A model generated the notes under the pieces. That model was not told the origin of the DNA. It worked only from the letters and a program-made list of their open reading frames with translations, and did no database searches. A DNA stretch of 64,000 bases. Source: Synechococcus sp. M44_DOE_062. GTDB taxonomy: Bacteria > Cyanobacteriota > Cyanobacteriia > Thermostichales > Thermostichaceae. The DNA is taken from assembly GCA_015295985.1 (NCBI GenBank), contig DVDX01000022.1, positions 28,610-92,609 of the forward strand, in the 5' to 3' direction. Each line of letters begins with the position of its first letter. Position 1 is the stretch's first letter. Positions 8,880 through 18,047 of this stretch are shown one piece after another. Both the position numbers and the translations under genes were made by a program.

Positions 8880-9617
8880 ATGCTGACTCCTCTCCTTGAT
8901 CAAGCTGCCCTTACTTCTGCCCAGAATGCCGTTGAACCGGTGGTGAAAGCCGAAGGCGTAAACCACTATTTCGGCGAGGGATCCCTGCGCAAGCAGATTC
9001 TCTTCGACATTAACTTTGTCCTACAGCCGGGGGAGATTGTGCTGTTGACCGGCCCTTCCGGCTCTGGCAAAACCACCTTATTGACGCTGCTGGGGGCCTT
9101 GCGCTCGGTGCAGGAGGGCAGCTTGCAGGTGTTGGGACAGGAGCTGCGGGGAGCTCAGCCCAGTACTCTCATTCAAATCCGTCGCCAGGTCGGGTACATT
9201 TTCCAAGCCCATAACCTGCTGCGCTCGCTGACGGCAGCTCAAAACGTGCGCATGGCTCTGGAGCTGCACAACGGCCTTGCTCCTCAACAGGTGCAGCAGC
9301 GGGCAGAGGAAATGCTGGCGGCAGTGGGCCTAGGGGATCGCGTCCACTCTTACCCTGAGCAGCTTTCGGGAGGACAGAAACAACGGGTGGCCATCGCGCG
9401 GGCCTTGGTCAGCCACCCCAAGCTGGTGCTGGCAGACGAGCCCACAGCAGCCCTAGATAGCAAGTCGGGTCGGGAGGTGGTGACCCTGATGGAGAAGTTG
9501 GCGCGGGAGCAGGGTTGCACCATCCTGATGGTGACTCACGATAACCGCATCCTGGACATCGCGGATCGGGTGCTTCACATGGAAGATGGACGGCTGGAGA
9601 GTCAAGCCGTTGCCTAA
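8880..9617 (+). CDS. devA: DevA-type ABC exporter ATPase
   Basis: A 245-residue nucleotide-binding subunit of the MacB/LolD class. Walker [10 protein letters not shown] is at residues 58-66, the signature [15 protein letters not shown] near residue 162, and Walker [13 protein letters not shown] directly after. The switch His is in MVTHDNRI. Residues 1-20 are a variable extension before the beta strand [11 protein letters not shown]. It should power DevBC-mediated export through a TolC-like pore. Its last four bases overlap the convergent GDP-fucose synthase gene, so no terminator fits between them. Confidence 0.93.
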   Translation: MLTPLLDQAALTSAQNAVEPVVKAEGVNHYFGEGSLRKQILFDINFVLQPGEIVLLTGPSGSGKTTLLTLLGALRSVQEGSLQVLGQELRGAQPSTLIQIRRQVGYIFQAHNLLRSLTAAQNVRMALELHNGLAPQQVQQRAEEMLAAVGLGDRVHSYPEQLSGGQKQRVAIARALVSHPKLVLADEPTAALDSKSGREVVTLMEKLAREQGCTILMVTHDNRILDIADRVLHMEDGRLESQAVA

Positions 9618-10585
9618 CTTTGCCCAGCACACGCATGGCGGCGGTACCAGTCGATGGTGCGCTGCAGACCTTCTCGCAGGCCGACTTTGGCCACAAAACC
9701 CATCTTCTCTCGGGCTTTGGAGACATCCAGACAGCGGCGGGGTTGGCCATTGGGCTTGTCCGTTTGCCAGCGGATCTCTCCCCGGAAGTCCATCAGCTCG
9801 CAGATGAGGGCAATCAGATCCCGGATGGAGATCTCTTCGCCGGTGCCCAGGTTCAAGGGATCCGCCCCGTTGTAGAGCTGGGTGGCCATGACGATGCCGC
9901 GGGCCGCATCTTCGGCGTAGAAAAACTCGCGGGTGGGGCTGCCATCCCCCCACACTTCGACGTAGTTTTGGCCCTGTTGCTGCGCTTCATGCACCTTGCG
10001 GATCAAAGCCGGGATTACGTGGGAGCTTTCGGGGTCGAAGTTGTCCATCGGGCCATAGAGGTTCACCGGCAGCAGGTAGATGCCGTTGAAGCCGTACTGC
10101 TGTCGGTAGGCTTGCAGTTGCACCAGCAGGGCTTTTTTGGCGATGCCGTAGGGGGCGTTGGTCTCTTCCGGGTAGCCGTTCCAGAGATCCTCTTCCTTGA
10201 AGGGGACGGGGGTGAACTTGGGGTAGGCGCAGATGGTGCCCACGCAGACAAACTTCTCCACCCCGGCCAGGTAGGCGGCGTGGATGAGCTGGGATCCCAT
10301 GATGAGGTTGTCGTAGAAGAGTTCTGCCGGCTTGGCTTGGTTGAGGCCGATCCCGCCCACGTGGGCGGCCAAGTGGATCACGATCTCCTGCCCCTGCACC
10401 ACCTCTTGGCAGACTTCCCAGCGGCGCAAATCCTGGGTGCGCGAGCGCGGGATCCGCACCTGCTCCGGCTTTACCCCCAGCACCTGCAACTGTTCCAGCA
10501 CATGCTTGCCCAAAAAGCCGCTGCCCCCTGTGAGCAAGATGCGCTTTTGGCTGAGATCGATGGAGCTGGGCAAGCTGTTGGGCAT
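9614..10585 (-). CDS. fcl: GDP-L-fucose synthase
   Basis: A 323-residue short-chain dehydrogenase/epimerase that makes GDP-L-fucose from GDP-4-keto-6-deoxymannose with NADPH. The Rossmann loop GGSGFLGKH is at residues 19-27. The catalytic pair is visible as Y in APYGIAKKA (YxxxK) near residue 145, with the preceding Ser/Cys region [12 protein letters not shown] near residue 113. The later [23 protein letters not shown] block is diagnostic of the GDP-fucose synthase family. Fucose is probably destined for surface polysaccharide. The partner GDP-mannose dehydratase is not in this window. It converges on devA with a four-base overlap. Confidence 0.92.
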   Translation of the reverse strand: MPNSLPSSIDLSQKRILLTGGSGFLGKHVLEQLQVLGVKPEQVRIPRSRTQDLRRWEVCQEVVQGQEIVIHLAAHVGGIGLNQAKPAELFYDNLIMGSQLIHAAYLAGVEKFVCVGTICAYPKFTPVPFKEEDLWNGYPEETNAPYGIAKKALLVQLQAYRQQYGFNGIYLLPVNLYGPMDNFDPESSHVIPALIRKVHEAQQQGQNYVEVWGDGSPTREFFYAEDAARGIVMATQLYNGADPLNLGTGEEISIRDLIALICELMDFRGEIRWQTDKPNGQPRRCLDVSKAREKMGFVAKVGLREGLQRTIDWYRRHACAGQS

Positions 10586-10683
10586 AGATCCGGCGCAGAG
10601 AACCCCCCGCTTTCATTATGCGGCAGACGGGATATCAGCATCTCAGACTGGTTCGGCGGTGGTTATCGAGAACAGGCAAGGCA

Positions 10684-11868
10684 TCAACCTAAAACCTGGG
10701 CAAACCGCTCTGGAGAAAGGCTGGGGATCCATTCATCCGCTTGTCCATAGGCTTGTTGGGCAAAGCGACGGGCCAAAGCGGGCACGATGGGCAGGGGGTT
10801 GCTGAAGCCGGAAAACAGTTGCAAGCCTTCCCAGCCGGGCAGGGATCCCACCAGAGGCTGGTGATCGGCGCTAAAGGCCACTAAGCAGTGATACCACCGT
10901 CCGGGCAGGTGAGCCAATTTGGGCAGGTAGCGACCGGCCTGTTCCCGGATCTGGGCTTCGCTGGCGGCTGCATCCACCTCGGCATGGGGATCCGTCAATA
11001 CCCGGCTGATCTGGCCCATGCGAATGCTGCCATCCACAAATTGCAGGATCCCAGCATCCAAAATCGGCGGGCCAAGCTCGTGCCCCGGCTCGTCCCAGAG
11101 GGGATCCCGATCGGGATGGGCAGCTTGCCGTTCCAGTTCCAAGCGTTGCACAGGCACACTCATCACCAACGCTCTCAATTGCAAACCCGGGGGATCCAGC
11201 TCCAGAGATTCGGCATGGGTGAAGTAGATGGGCACCCGGATCCCCGCTTGGCGCAACAAGGCTCGTGTCCAGCCGCCGGCGCACACCACCACCTGGCCTG
11301 CTCCGTAGCAGTCGGCTCCAGTCTCTACGCCTGTGATGCCCGCTCCCTGCCGCCGCAGGGCCGTTGCTGTTGTGATCAAGAGGGATCCCCCCAATCGTTG
11401 AAAAGCGTTTTGAAAGGCCAGCGCTGTCAGCAAGGGGTTGATGTGGCCGTGCTGAGCCCAGAGCACTGCTTCCAGAGCCGTCGGAGCCAGCAGTGGCTCC
11501 AGCTCACAGGCTACCTCCACCGAAATCCGCCGGGGTGGGATGCGACAGTCGGCCAGATCTGCCTCGACAGCCTCTGCGCTGTAGCCGGGGGCAATGGGCA
11601 TGAGCAGATCCAGCTCGCGAAATTGGATATCTGCCTCCAGCTCCTCTGACAGGGTGCGGTAGCGTTGGATCCCTTCTTCCCCCAAAGCTTTGAGCAGTGG
11701 CGTTTTGCCCGCCCAATGGGCCAAGCCCCCGTAGCTGTAGCGGGTTGCCCCCTTCAGCGCTGCCTCTTGCTCCACGAGAAGAACGGATCCCCCTTGGCGG
11801 GCCAGCTCATAGCTCAGGGCTGCCCCAGTAATCCCGCCGCCGATCACAATCCAGTCGTAGTTGGCCAT
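10684..11868 (-). CDS. FAD-dependent amine oxidoreductase (DAO family)
   Basis: The ATG at 11868 gives MANYDWIVIGGGITG, a classical FAD dinucleotide-binding start (GGGITG at residues 9-14), followed by the ELARQG helix and an acidic strand end (LLVEQE). Residues 165-210 (HINPLLTALAFQNAFQRLGG) form the usual DAO-family middle region. The C-terminal FSGFSNPLPIVPALARR resembles the second FAD contact. The family oxidises amino acids or sarcosine-like amines; glycine oxidase (ThiO) is possible but there is no thiazole gene nearby. The ORF could begin nine codons earlier, without family support. It lies 98 bases upstream of the fcl start in the same orientation. Confidence 0.8.
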   Translation of the reverse strand: MANYDWIVIGGGITGAALSYELARQGGSVLLVEQEAALKGATRYSYGGLAHWAGKTPLLKALGEEGIQRYRTLSEELEADIQFRELDLLMPIAPGYSAEAVEADLADCRIPPRRISVEVACELEPLLAPTALEAVLWAQHGHINPLLTALAFQNAFQRLGGSLLITTATALRRQGAGITGVETGADCYGAGQVVVCAGGWTRALLRQAGIRVPIYFTHAESLELDPPGLQLRALVMSVPVQRLELERQAAHPDRDPLWDEPGHELGPPILDAGILQFVDGSIRMGQISRVLTDPHAEVDAAASEAQIREQAGRYLPKLAHLPGRWYHCLVAFSADHQPLVGSLPGWEGLQLFSGFSNPLPIVPALARRFAQQAYGQADEWIPSLSPERFAQVLG

Positions 11869-12085
11869 CGCTTCCCTCGTTGCCCTGAACCTCATCTTGC
11901 GGCAAAGTGGCTCCGTTCAGGGTAGCAAGCGCAGCAGAACCCAGGGCTGCAGCAGTGGCGGATACTGGCTGAAGAGGAACTCGCAAAGGGCTTCTTTGAG
12001 TCCAGATTGAGAGTCCCCTCGGCTTCAGAGTCTACCAAAGTCCATTTGTGTTCATCGTAGCCAATTGCATAGCAAGGATGGGGGT

Positions 12086-12965
12086 ATGAACGAACTACTT
12101 CAAACCATCAACCGCAGTCTCCTGGAGATGGTGGGGCGAGGCATTGAGCTGTTGCCGGGCTTCTTGATTGCCGCGGTTATCCTCTGGGCTACCCGCTATG
12201 GCGTCCGGGCCGTGCGGCATCTGGTGGGATCCGCAGCCAATCGGTGGATCCCCAGCCCTTCCCTACAGATGCTGCTGGTGCAAATCGGCCAAGTGGGCGC
12301 CTGGGTGGTCGGGATCCTCGCAGCCAGCGTGGTGGCTTTCCCGGATCTGCGCTTGGGTGACCTCATCGGGCTACTGGGGTTAGGGTCGGTAGCCATTGGT
12401 TTTGCTTTTCAAGACATTTTCAAGAACTTCTTGGCGGGCGTGCTGCTGCTTTTGAACGAACCTTTTCAACTCAACGACCAAATTATCGTTGGAGAATTTG
12501 AAGGCACCGTTGAAGAAATCAGCATTCGCTCCACTCAAATTCGTACTTAATCAAGGGGAGCGCGTGGTCATTCCCAATGCCATTGTGTTTACTAGCCCGA
12601 TCACGGTCTTGACCGATCGCCCCTTCCGCCGTACCGATCTGGAGATTGGCCTTGACTACAACACGCCCCTGCCCAAAGCTCTGGAGGTGCTACGGGAAGC
12701 CATGCAGGGGGTCGAGGGGGTGCTGGCGGATCCCCCCTTTGAGTTGGACATTGTGGGGTTTGCAGACAGTTCCATCGATTTCGTGGTGCGCTACTGGACT
12801 CGGCCCCGCAAGCCGGAGGTGCGGCGCGTCCGCACTCAGGTGATGATGGCTCTCAAACAGGCCTGCGACCGAGCCGGATTGGTTATTCCCTACCCGATTC
12901 GCACGGTCTACATGTTCGACCAGCATGATTTTCAGGATCACACCCCCAATCCCAAGGTTACTTAG
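12086..12965 (+). pseudogene. MscS-family mechanosensitive channel, frameshifted
   Basis: Two overlapping frames together make one MscS protein. The first (12086-12550) has three hydrophobic helices and the pore-lining/beta-domain start GLGSVAIGFAFQDIFKNFLAGVL, then ends at TAA just after STQIRT. The second frame resumes exactly with QGERVVIPNAIVFTSPI and carries the C-terminal domain to 12965. Removing one A from TAAT at 12547-12550 gives IRTYQGERVVIPN, a perfect family match, so a single inserted base explains the break. Either the channel is inactivated or the base is a sequence error. The start chosen is the ATG at 12086; a TTG seven codons upstream is also open. Confidence 0.8.
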
Positions 12966-12971
12966 GGATCC

Positions 12972-13169
12972 CTACCAGCGAGCCAGCAGCATCTGAAACC
13001 GGCTCTCCCCCAGCAGAATCGCGCTGGGATCGGGATAAGTCTCGCCGAACCAGGCTCGCAAGCGGGCAATGGCCGCCTGGAAGATCTCCTCTACGCCGAG
13101 AGGAAAGCTGCGGGTGGCATCGTAAAAATCAGCGGCCCAATCAAAACAGATGCTGTGGGATCCCACCAT
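12972..13169 (-). pseudogene. SAM-dependent methyltransferase remnant with internal deletion
   Basis: The 65 codons from the ATG at 13169 begin with CFDWAADFYDATRSFPLGVEE, which is very like the opening of class I methyltransferases of the FDRxAxxYDxTRxLP type. The tail LRAWFGETYPD...RFQMLLARW resembles the extreme C-terminus of the same proteins. The SAM-binding core (GxGxG and about 150 residues) that should lie between is absent. I therefore read it as an internally deleted remnant. An intact unrelated 65-residue protein cannot be excluded. Confidence 0.45.
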
Positions 13170-13297
13170 CGCTGCACGCTTCCCCGACAGGCAAAAAGGG
13201 GTCAACTCGGGCAGGGGGCATAACCCAAGAAACGGGCCGAGATCCCTTGGATCCCCCCTGCCCACTCCAGTCTAAAGAGGGCTGCTCTCAAGCGCTT

Positions 13298-14089
13298 TCA
13301 AGACTCTGCCAGGCGGGCGTAAAACAAGCCTTGAACGCGAACGGTGTGGGGTTCCATCGCTCCTTGCTCGGTGCTGGAAGGCTGAATGCTAACAAAGGAT
13401 CCCGCCATTTCGCCGGTGCTGGGATCCACACGAGCGATCCGCAGCGACATTTTCCCCTGGGAAACCTCGTCCACCTTGCGGTTGGTGGCAAAATCATCTT
13501 TGGCAGCCTGTAGACCTACTGCAGTGTCGTAGCCGGTGTTGGATCCCCGCCCGCGTGGGTCGAGGAAAGAGCTGCTGTGGTAGCCGGGCACCAAGAACTC
13601 CCCTTCAAAATCCGTCGAAGGGTCAATGGCAGATCCCGGCGCAGTGGCAACCAAGTCCTTCACGCTAAACAGAAACGGCACCAGCTCGCGGCGGGGCATT
13701 TGGCCGGTGGTCGGCTGAAAGGTGATCCCATCCACCACTTTGAGCTCCAGCGCGCCGTCTTTGGGAGTCACCTCGGCTTTAATCGGCCCCAGAGTGGCCG
13801 CCGAGATCATGATGTTTTTGGCTTTGATGAACTCTTTCTCGCCGTTCCGCTTTTCTTCTTCCACCTCAATTTGTACCGGCTGGAAGCAGACATCCGTCAG
13901 CTTCAGGGATCCCCCCCTGGGCACCTCGATGCGGCCCCGGGCGTTGTCCGAGACGGAAGGGCAAATGGCGGCCTTACCGGTATTGCGGATCTGGTCATAG
14001 GTCAGCGGGGCCTTGGCAGCCTCAGCCCGAAAGGCAAAGACGCTCAAACAAAGCGCCAACAAGATGGCGAGCAGTGGACGGTACCGCAT
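13298..14089 (-). CDS. psbO: photosystem II manganese-stabilising protein PsbO
   Basis: PsbO is the 33-kDa lumenal extrinsic subunit that protects the Mn4CaO5 cluster of photosystem II. The 263-residue precursor has a signal peptide (LLAILLALCLSVFAFRAEAA) and then the mature start APLTYDQIRNTGKA. The two conserved cysteines are in AAICPSV and TDVCFQP (disulfide). Later family blocks include GTDFEGEF-like STDFEGEFLVPGY, FLDPRGRG, GYDTAVGLQA and a final GVFYA-like GLFYARL. The ATG at 14089 is preferred over an in-frame TTG two codons upstream. This gene alone identifies the host as an oxygenic phototroph. It appears monocistronic. Confidence 0.98.
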   Translation of the reverse strand: MRYRPLLAILLALCLSVFAFRAEAAKAPLTYDQIRNTGKAAICPSVSDNARGRIEVPRGGSLKLTDVCFQPVQIEVEEEKRNGEKEFIKAKNIMISAATLGPIKAEVTPKDGALELKVVDGITFQPTTGQMPRRELVPFLFSVKDLVATAPGSAIDPSTDFEGEFLVPGYHSSSFLDPRGRGSNTGYDTAVGLQAAKDDFATNRKVDEVSQGKMSLRIARVDPSTGEMAGSFVSIQPSSTEQGAMEPHTVRVQGLFYARLAES

Positions 14090-14196
14090 AATCAACCTCG
14101 AAAAACCTTTTTTGAATCTGAACGCTGCTGGGGGAAATAAGCCCGAATGCCCCCATTGTACGCAATCGTGATCCCCTCAGAGGAAGTGCCTCAAAA

Positions 14197-14904
14197 TTAG
14201 CCACCCGCCAACAGGGATCCCAGCCAGCGCTCCCGAATCTGGGTGACCAACTCACGGATAGGCTGTTGGTTGACACGGTAGCTGATGGGATGGGCAATCA
14301 GGCGAGCTGTGCTCTCGAATAGGCAGTCTCGCTCAATCAAGCCATTTTCCCTTAGGGTGCGCCCTGTGGCCACCAAGTCGACGATGGCATCGGCCATGCC
14401 GGTGAGGGGGGCCAGCTCCACCGAGCCGTGGAGAGAGATAAGCTCCACCGGCAAATCCAGACGGTCAAAATACTCGCGGGCGCAGCCGACAAACTTAGAA
14501 GCCACGCGGGCATGAGCAGGCAACTGAGCTGCCGAGCGGTAGGGGCTATCTTGGGGAAGGGCCACCGACATACGACAGTGGCCAAACTGGAGATCCAGCA
14601 GGTGGGCCACCCGTGCTTCGCTGCCGGCATAGCGCTCCCGCAAGATGTCGTAGCCGACAATGCCCAACTGCGCCTGCCCATACTCCACATACACCGGCAC
14701 ATCGTGAGTGCGCACCAGCAGCGCTTCGTAGCGTTGCCCGTTCAGCCGGGTGGGGGATTCAATCCGCAGTAGGCGATTGCCGGGATCCAAAAAACGGCTG
14801 AAATCGATCCCCACCTGCTGCAGACATTGAATGGCCTCAGGTAGCAGGGCCCCCTTGGCCAGGGCAATCGTGATGGGTGGGCTGTCGCGACGGCCATCCA
14901 GCAT
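14197..14904 (-). CDS. hisG: ATP phosphoribosyltransferase, short form
   Basis: HisG condenses ATP with PRPP, the first step of histidine synthesis. At 235 residues this is the short form, which lacks the C-terminal regulatory domain and works with a HisZ subunit encoded elsewhere. Diagnostic blocks are [16 protein letters not shown] at the start, [17 protein letters not shown] near residue 73, [14 protein letters not shown] near residue 130, and the PRPP-binding region [24 protein letters not shown] near residue 165. It is transcribed in the same direction as psbO, with 107 bases between, and may or may not share a promoter. Confidence 0.95.
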   Translation of the reverse strand: MLDGRRDSPPITIALAKGALLPEAIQCLQQVGIDFSRFLDPGNRLLRIESPTRLNGQRYEALLVRTHDVPVYVEYGQAQLGIVGYDILRERYAGSEARVAHLLDLQFGHCRMSVALPQDSPYRSAAQLPAHARVASKFVGCAREYFDRLDLPVELISLHGSVELAPLTGMADAIVDLVATGRTLRENGLIERDCLFESTARLIAHPISYRVNQQPIRELVTQIRERWLGSLLAGG

Positions 14905-15217
14905 CTTTGTCAGAATCTACATCTACTACATCTGTCTGAATCTTGGGCCAGGAGCAATCTATATGAGAGTGTTGGGATTTCCGTCTGCGGGTGGAACTCT
15001 CAGGAGAGACGGGTTAAAACGAGGGGCTCAGGGGAAACACTTAGGGAAATGCCCGGCGGCAGGCCGGTTCTCCCAGAAGAGCAAGCCCCCTTGATTGTAG
15101 GGGATCGGAATCCCGGCAGCGATCCCCCAGACTCTTGAAAGCCCCACCGGTTCCCTAGAATGCCGATCCTGGGATGATAAAGTCAGAGCACGGTTAGCCC
15201 GGAGGAGTGACAACGGC
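14905..15217. other. Divergent intergenic region, hisG and nucleotidyltransferase
   Basis: 313 bases between two divergent genes with no coding frame I can support. Near the right end a weak promoter-like pair (TTGAAA at 15135, TAGAAT at 15156, spacing only 15) precedes the ribosome binding site GGAGGAG at 15201. No riboswitch or terminator was recognised. Confidence 0.5.
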
Positions 15218-16339
15218 ATGAAAGCCATGATCCTGGCAGCAGGCAAAGGCACGCGGGTACGGCCCATCACCTACATGATGCCGAAGCCGATGATCCCCAT
15301 TTTGCACAAGCCTGTCATGGAATTTTTGGTGGAGCTGCTGCGGGAACACGGGTTTAACCAAATCATGATCAACACCAGCCACTTAGCCCACCAAATCGAA
15401 GACTACTTCCGCGATGGGCAGCAATGGGGGGTTCACATCGGCTTTTCGTTCGAGGGTCACTTCGAGAATGGCCAGCCGGTGGCCCAGGCCCTGGGATCCG
15501 CAGGGGGCATGCGCAAGATCCAGGATTTCTCTGGATTTTTCGACAGCACCTTTGTGGTGCTCTGTGGGGATGCGCTGATCGACCTAAACCTCACGCAGAT
15601 CGTCAACTTCCACAAAGCCAAGGGAGCGCTGGCCACCGTGGTGTTGCGGGAGGTGGATCCCAGTCAGGTCTCCAGCTACGGGGTGGTGGTAACCGACGAG
15701 ACAGGTCGCATCACTGCCTTTCAAGAAAAGCCCAGGCGGGAAGAGGCCCTCAGCCACACCATCAACACCGGCATCTACGTTTTCGAGCCGGAAGTGTTCG
15801 ACTACATTCCCCCCGGCTGCCCCTACGACATCGGCAGCGATCTCTTCCCGGCCTTGGTAAAAGCGGGCGCTCCCTTTTATGGGATCACGGCTGACTTCCA
15901 GTGGGTGGACATTGGCCGCACCCACGACTACTGGCTGGCGGTGCAAAAAGTGCTGCGCGGCGAGATCAAGGGGGTCAAGGTGCCCGGGATCCAGATTCAA
16001 CCCGGCGTATGGACGGGGATCAACATCCGCGCCAACTGGGATCGCATCCACATCGAGCCACCGGTCTACATCGGGGCCAGCAGCCATTTGGCGGACGGGG
16101 TCAAGCTCATCGGCCCCACAGCCATCGGCTACGGATGTGTGTTGAATGAAGGGTGTACCCTGGATGGCAGCCTAATTTTTAACTACACCCAGATCGCGGC
16201 AGGCGTGACCCTGCGCCACCAGATGGTGATGGGTCGCTACTGCATTTCCTCCGATGGCAATGCCATCGATACCGAAGAGTCCAACCTCACGTGGCTGATT
16301 GGAGATGCCCGCAGCAATGCCAACGGCAAATCCCCATAG
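15218..16339 (+). CDS. sugar-1-phosphate nucleotidyltransferase (mannose-1-P guanylyltransferase-like)
   Basis: A 373-residue two-domain enzyme. The N-terminal Rossmann-like domain opens with the nucleotidyltransferase signature LAAGKGTRVRPITYMMPKPM, followed by a second conserved loop ALGSAGGM near residue 90 and the metal-binding VLCGDALIDLNL near residue 112. EKP near residue 173 and WVDIGRTHDY near residue 229 are also typical. The C-terminal third (PGVWTGIN, PPVYIGAS, PTAIGYGC) is a hexapeptide left-handed beta-helix. It would activate mannose- or glucose-1-phosphate for polysaccharide synthesis, which fits the GDP-fucose synthase 5 kb upstream. It has a strong ribosome binding site GGAGGAG. 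Its 3' end overlaps the next gene by about 35 bases. Confidence 0.88.
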   Translation: MKAMILAAGKGTRVRPITYMMPKPMIPILHKPVMEFLVELLREHGFNQIMINTSHLAHQIEDYFRDGQQWGVHIGFSFEGHFENGQPVAQALGSAGGMRKIQDFSGFFDSTFVVLCGDALIDLNLTQIVNFHKAKGALATVVLREVDPSQVSSYGVVVTDETGRITAFQEKPRREEALSHTINTGIYVFEPEVFDYIPPGCPYDIGSDLFPALVKAGAPFYGITADFQWVDIGRTHDYWLAVQKVLRGEIKGVKVPGIQIQPGVWTGINIRANWDRIHIEPPVYIGASSHLADGVKLIGPTAIGYGCVLNEGCTLDGSLIFNYTQIAAGVTLRHQMVMGRYCISSDGNAIDTEESNLTWLIGDARSNANGKSP

Positions 16340-17063
16340 CGCCCTCTACCTCTACGGGATCGTCGCTGCCCCCGGCCCGCGCCACCTGAGTGTGGTGGGA
16401 CTGGACAAGCAGCCGGTGCAGGTTCACGGGCTGGGATCCCTGGCCTTCTTGTATTCCCAGGCCCGACAAGAGCGCTACCTGGCCAGCCGGGCCAACTTGC
16501 TCGCCCATGAAGCCGTGCTGGAAAAAGTGATGAACGAGGGACATCGCGCCCTGCTGCCCCTGCAATTTGGCCTGGTGGTCAGCGGCTGGGAGCAGGTGGA
16601 ACGGGACTTGGTGCAGCCCCGTTTGGCGGATCTGCTGGCCCTGCTGGAGCGTCTAGAGGGCAAGCGGGAGGTGGGAGTAAAAGTCTTCTGGGATCCCGAG
16701 CAGGAGCTCAAGCTGGGGCTAGAGGAGAACCCTGCCCTCAAAGCTCGGCGAGACGAAATGGCCGGCGCTCCTTTGGGGTTGGACGCGGTAGTCGAGATCG
16801 GACGGGCTCTAGAGCAACTCTTGGAGCAGCGGCGTCAGCACATCGCCCAAGCCTTCACAGCAGCCCTCAGCCCCTTGGCCAGCGACCACGTGGAAGGAGA
16901 TCTGCTCACCGAAAACATGGCCTACAACGGCTCGTTTTTGATCAATTGGGAAGATGAGCCAGTTTTTGCCCAAAAAGTGGAGGAGCTAGACCACACCTTT
17001 CAAGGGCGGCTGCGCATTCGCTACAACAACTTCACTGCTCCCTACAATTTCGTCAAACTCTAA
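16305..17063 (+). CDS. GvpF/GvpL-family gas-vesicle protein, solitary
   Basis: A ~250-residue protein with the GvpF/L layout: an N-terminal ALYLYGIVAA strand, a first domain with HEAVLEKVMNEGHRALLPLQFG, a helical middle (ELKLGLEENPALKARRDE) and a C-terminal second domain. The second domain includes NMAYNGSFLIN and ends RIRYNNFTAPYNFVKL. GvpF/L proteins are minor gas-vesicle components thought to nucleate GvpA assembly. No gvpA, gvpN, gvpJ or gvpK is in this window. Possible starts are ATG 16305 or 16317, both inside the preceding gene, so translation is probably coupled to it. Confidence 0.85.
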   Translation: MPAAMPTANPHSALYLYGIVAAPGPRHLSVVGLDKQPVQVHGLGSLAFLYSQARQERYLASRANLLAHEAVLEKVMNEGHRALLPLQFGLVVSGWEQVERDLVQPRLADLLALLERLEGKREVGVKVFWDPEQELKLGLEENPALKARRDEMAGAPLGLDAVVEIGRALEQLLEQRRQHIAQAFTAALSPLASDHVEGDLLTENMAYNGSFLINWEDEPVFAQKVEELDHTFQGRLRIRYNNFTAPYNFVKL

Positions 17064-17157
17064 GCATATGAGTCGAAGGCAGTTGCCCAGGCAGGGATCC
17101 TTTTGGGGATCCGCTCAGGTATTGTGGGGATGCGCACTGTGAGAAGCTCTGGAGCAG

Positions 17158-17721
17158 GTGGCCGCACAGCTAGGAATGCTGTTCTCTGCCCAATTGCCGG
17201 AAGAGATCCGATCCCGACTGGTTCAAGCTGGCTTTGGGCTGTTTGAGCAAGGCTATGGGCAGCGTTTTTATCATTCAATGTCCAAGCGGCTGATTGACGG
17301 CACTGAGATTGTCCTTTTTGATTACCAGTACACTCGGGGCGGTGGCAAGAGTTCCAGCACTTATCGCCAGTCCGTCTTCTACGCCTATCACGAGGATCTC
17401 CATCTACCCCGTTTTCGGCTGCACCCCGAAAATGCCTTTTTCCACGGCATCGCCAAAGCCTTTGGCATGCAAGATATCAACTTCGAGAGCCACCCTAAGT
17501 TTTCCCGGAGCTATCTCTTGCGAGGACAGGATGAAGCTCAAGTTCGGCTGCGTTTTCATCCCGGCATCCTCAGCTTTTTAGAGCAACACCCCAACCATTG
17601 TGCCGAAGGGGCCGGCACCCACCTCATTCTCTGGCAAAATAACCGACAGGTGAATCCCGAAGGGATGGCAGAATGGATGCGCTTGGGGGAAGAGTTGACG
17701 CAACGGTTGCGGCGTATGTAG
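17158..17721 (+). CDS. conserved cyanobacterial protein, possibly 5'-truncated
   Basis: From the GTG at 17158 this gives 187 residues. Recognisable blocks are LFDYQYTRGGGKSSSTYRQSV near residue 49 and later FGMQDINFESHPKFSRSYLLRG, which recur in an uncharacterised cyanobacterial family. As I recall it, members begin with a membrane anchor followed by a basic stretch and then an AAQLGL-like segment. Here the segment QVAAQLGM is present but an in-frame TGA lies only six codons upstream at 17140 and no anchor is visible. The gene may therefore be 5'-truncated or the upstream part frame-disrupted. Function unknown. Confidence 0.6.
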   Translation: MAAQLGMLFSAQLPEEIRSRLVQAGFGLFEQGYGQRFYHSMSKRLIDGTEIVLFDYQYTRGGGKSSSTYRQSVFYAYHEDLHLPRFRLHPENAFFHGIAKAFGMQDINFESHPKFSRSYLLRGQDEAQVRLRFHPGILSFLEQHPNHCAEGAGTHLILWQNNRQVNPEGMAEWMRLGEELTQRLRRM

Positions 17722-17804
17722 CGGCAGAACTTAGGCGCAAGCAGTCAACCTCGGCCTAAACCTCAACCTGAGAGGAGGGCTCCGCTGCAACTCTGAAAAT
17801 CCCT

Positions 17805-18047
17805 CTACTGGGCACCGAGAGCGGCCAGCAAGTCATCCGCCAGCAACACCGCCGTATAGACCAAAGCCTGTCGTTGCTCAGGAGACAAATCGCCGACAGG
17901 AGTCTGAGGGTTGCTCACGATACCCTGCAGTACTCTGCTGGCTATGTATTCTCGCTTGGAAACCCCCGGGCTGGAGATGGTGGGGTTATCCAGAGAGAAC
18001 TTCTGATGGTGCTCGAAGGGGAAGGCGTATTCGGGGGCAACCGGCAT
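17805..18047 (-). CDS. small protein, unknown
   Basis: An 80-residue ORF starting at ATG 18047. The first ~28 residues are polar and aromatic (EYAFPFEHHQKFSLD); the rest looks like two amphipathic helices (REYIASRVLQGIV and SPEQRQALVYTAVLLADDLLAALGA). I recognise no family. It is alone between two plus-strand genes and lacks an obvious terminator. The coherent helical C-terminus favours a real protein, but confidence is limited. Confidence 0.45.
   Translation of the reverse strand: MPVAPEYAFPFEHHQKFSLDNPTISSPGVSKREYIASRVLQGIVSNPQTPVGDLSPEQRQALVYTAVLLADDLLAALGAQ

Noticed and set aside
9620..10750. Plus-strand open frame of 376 codons opposite fcl
   Set aside because: Shadow of the GDP-fucose synthase gene without recognisable domains.
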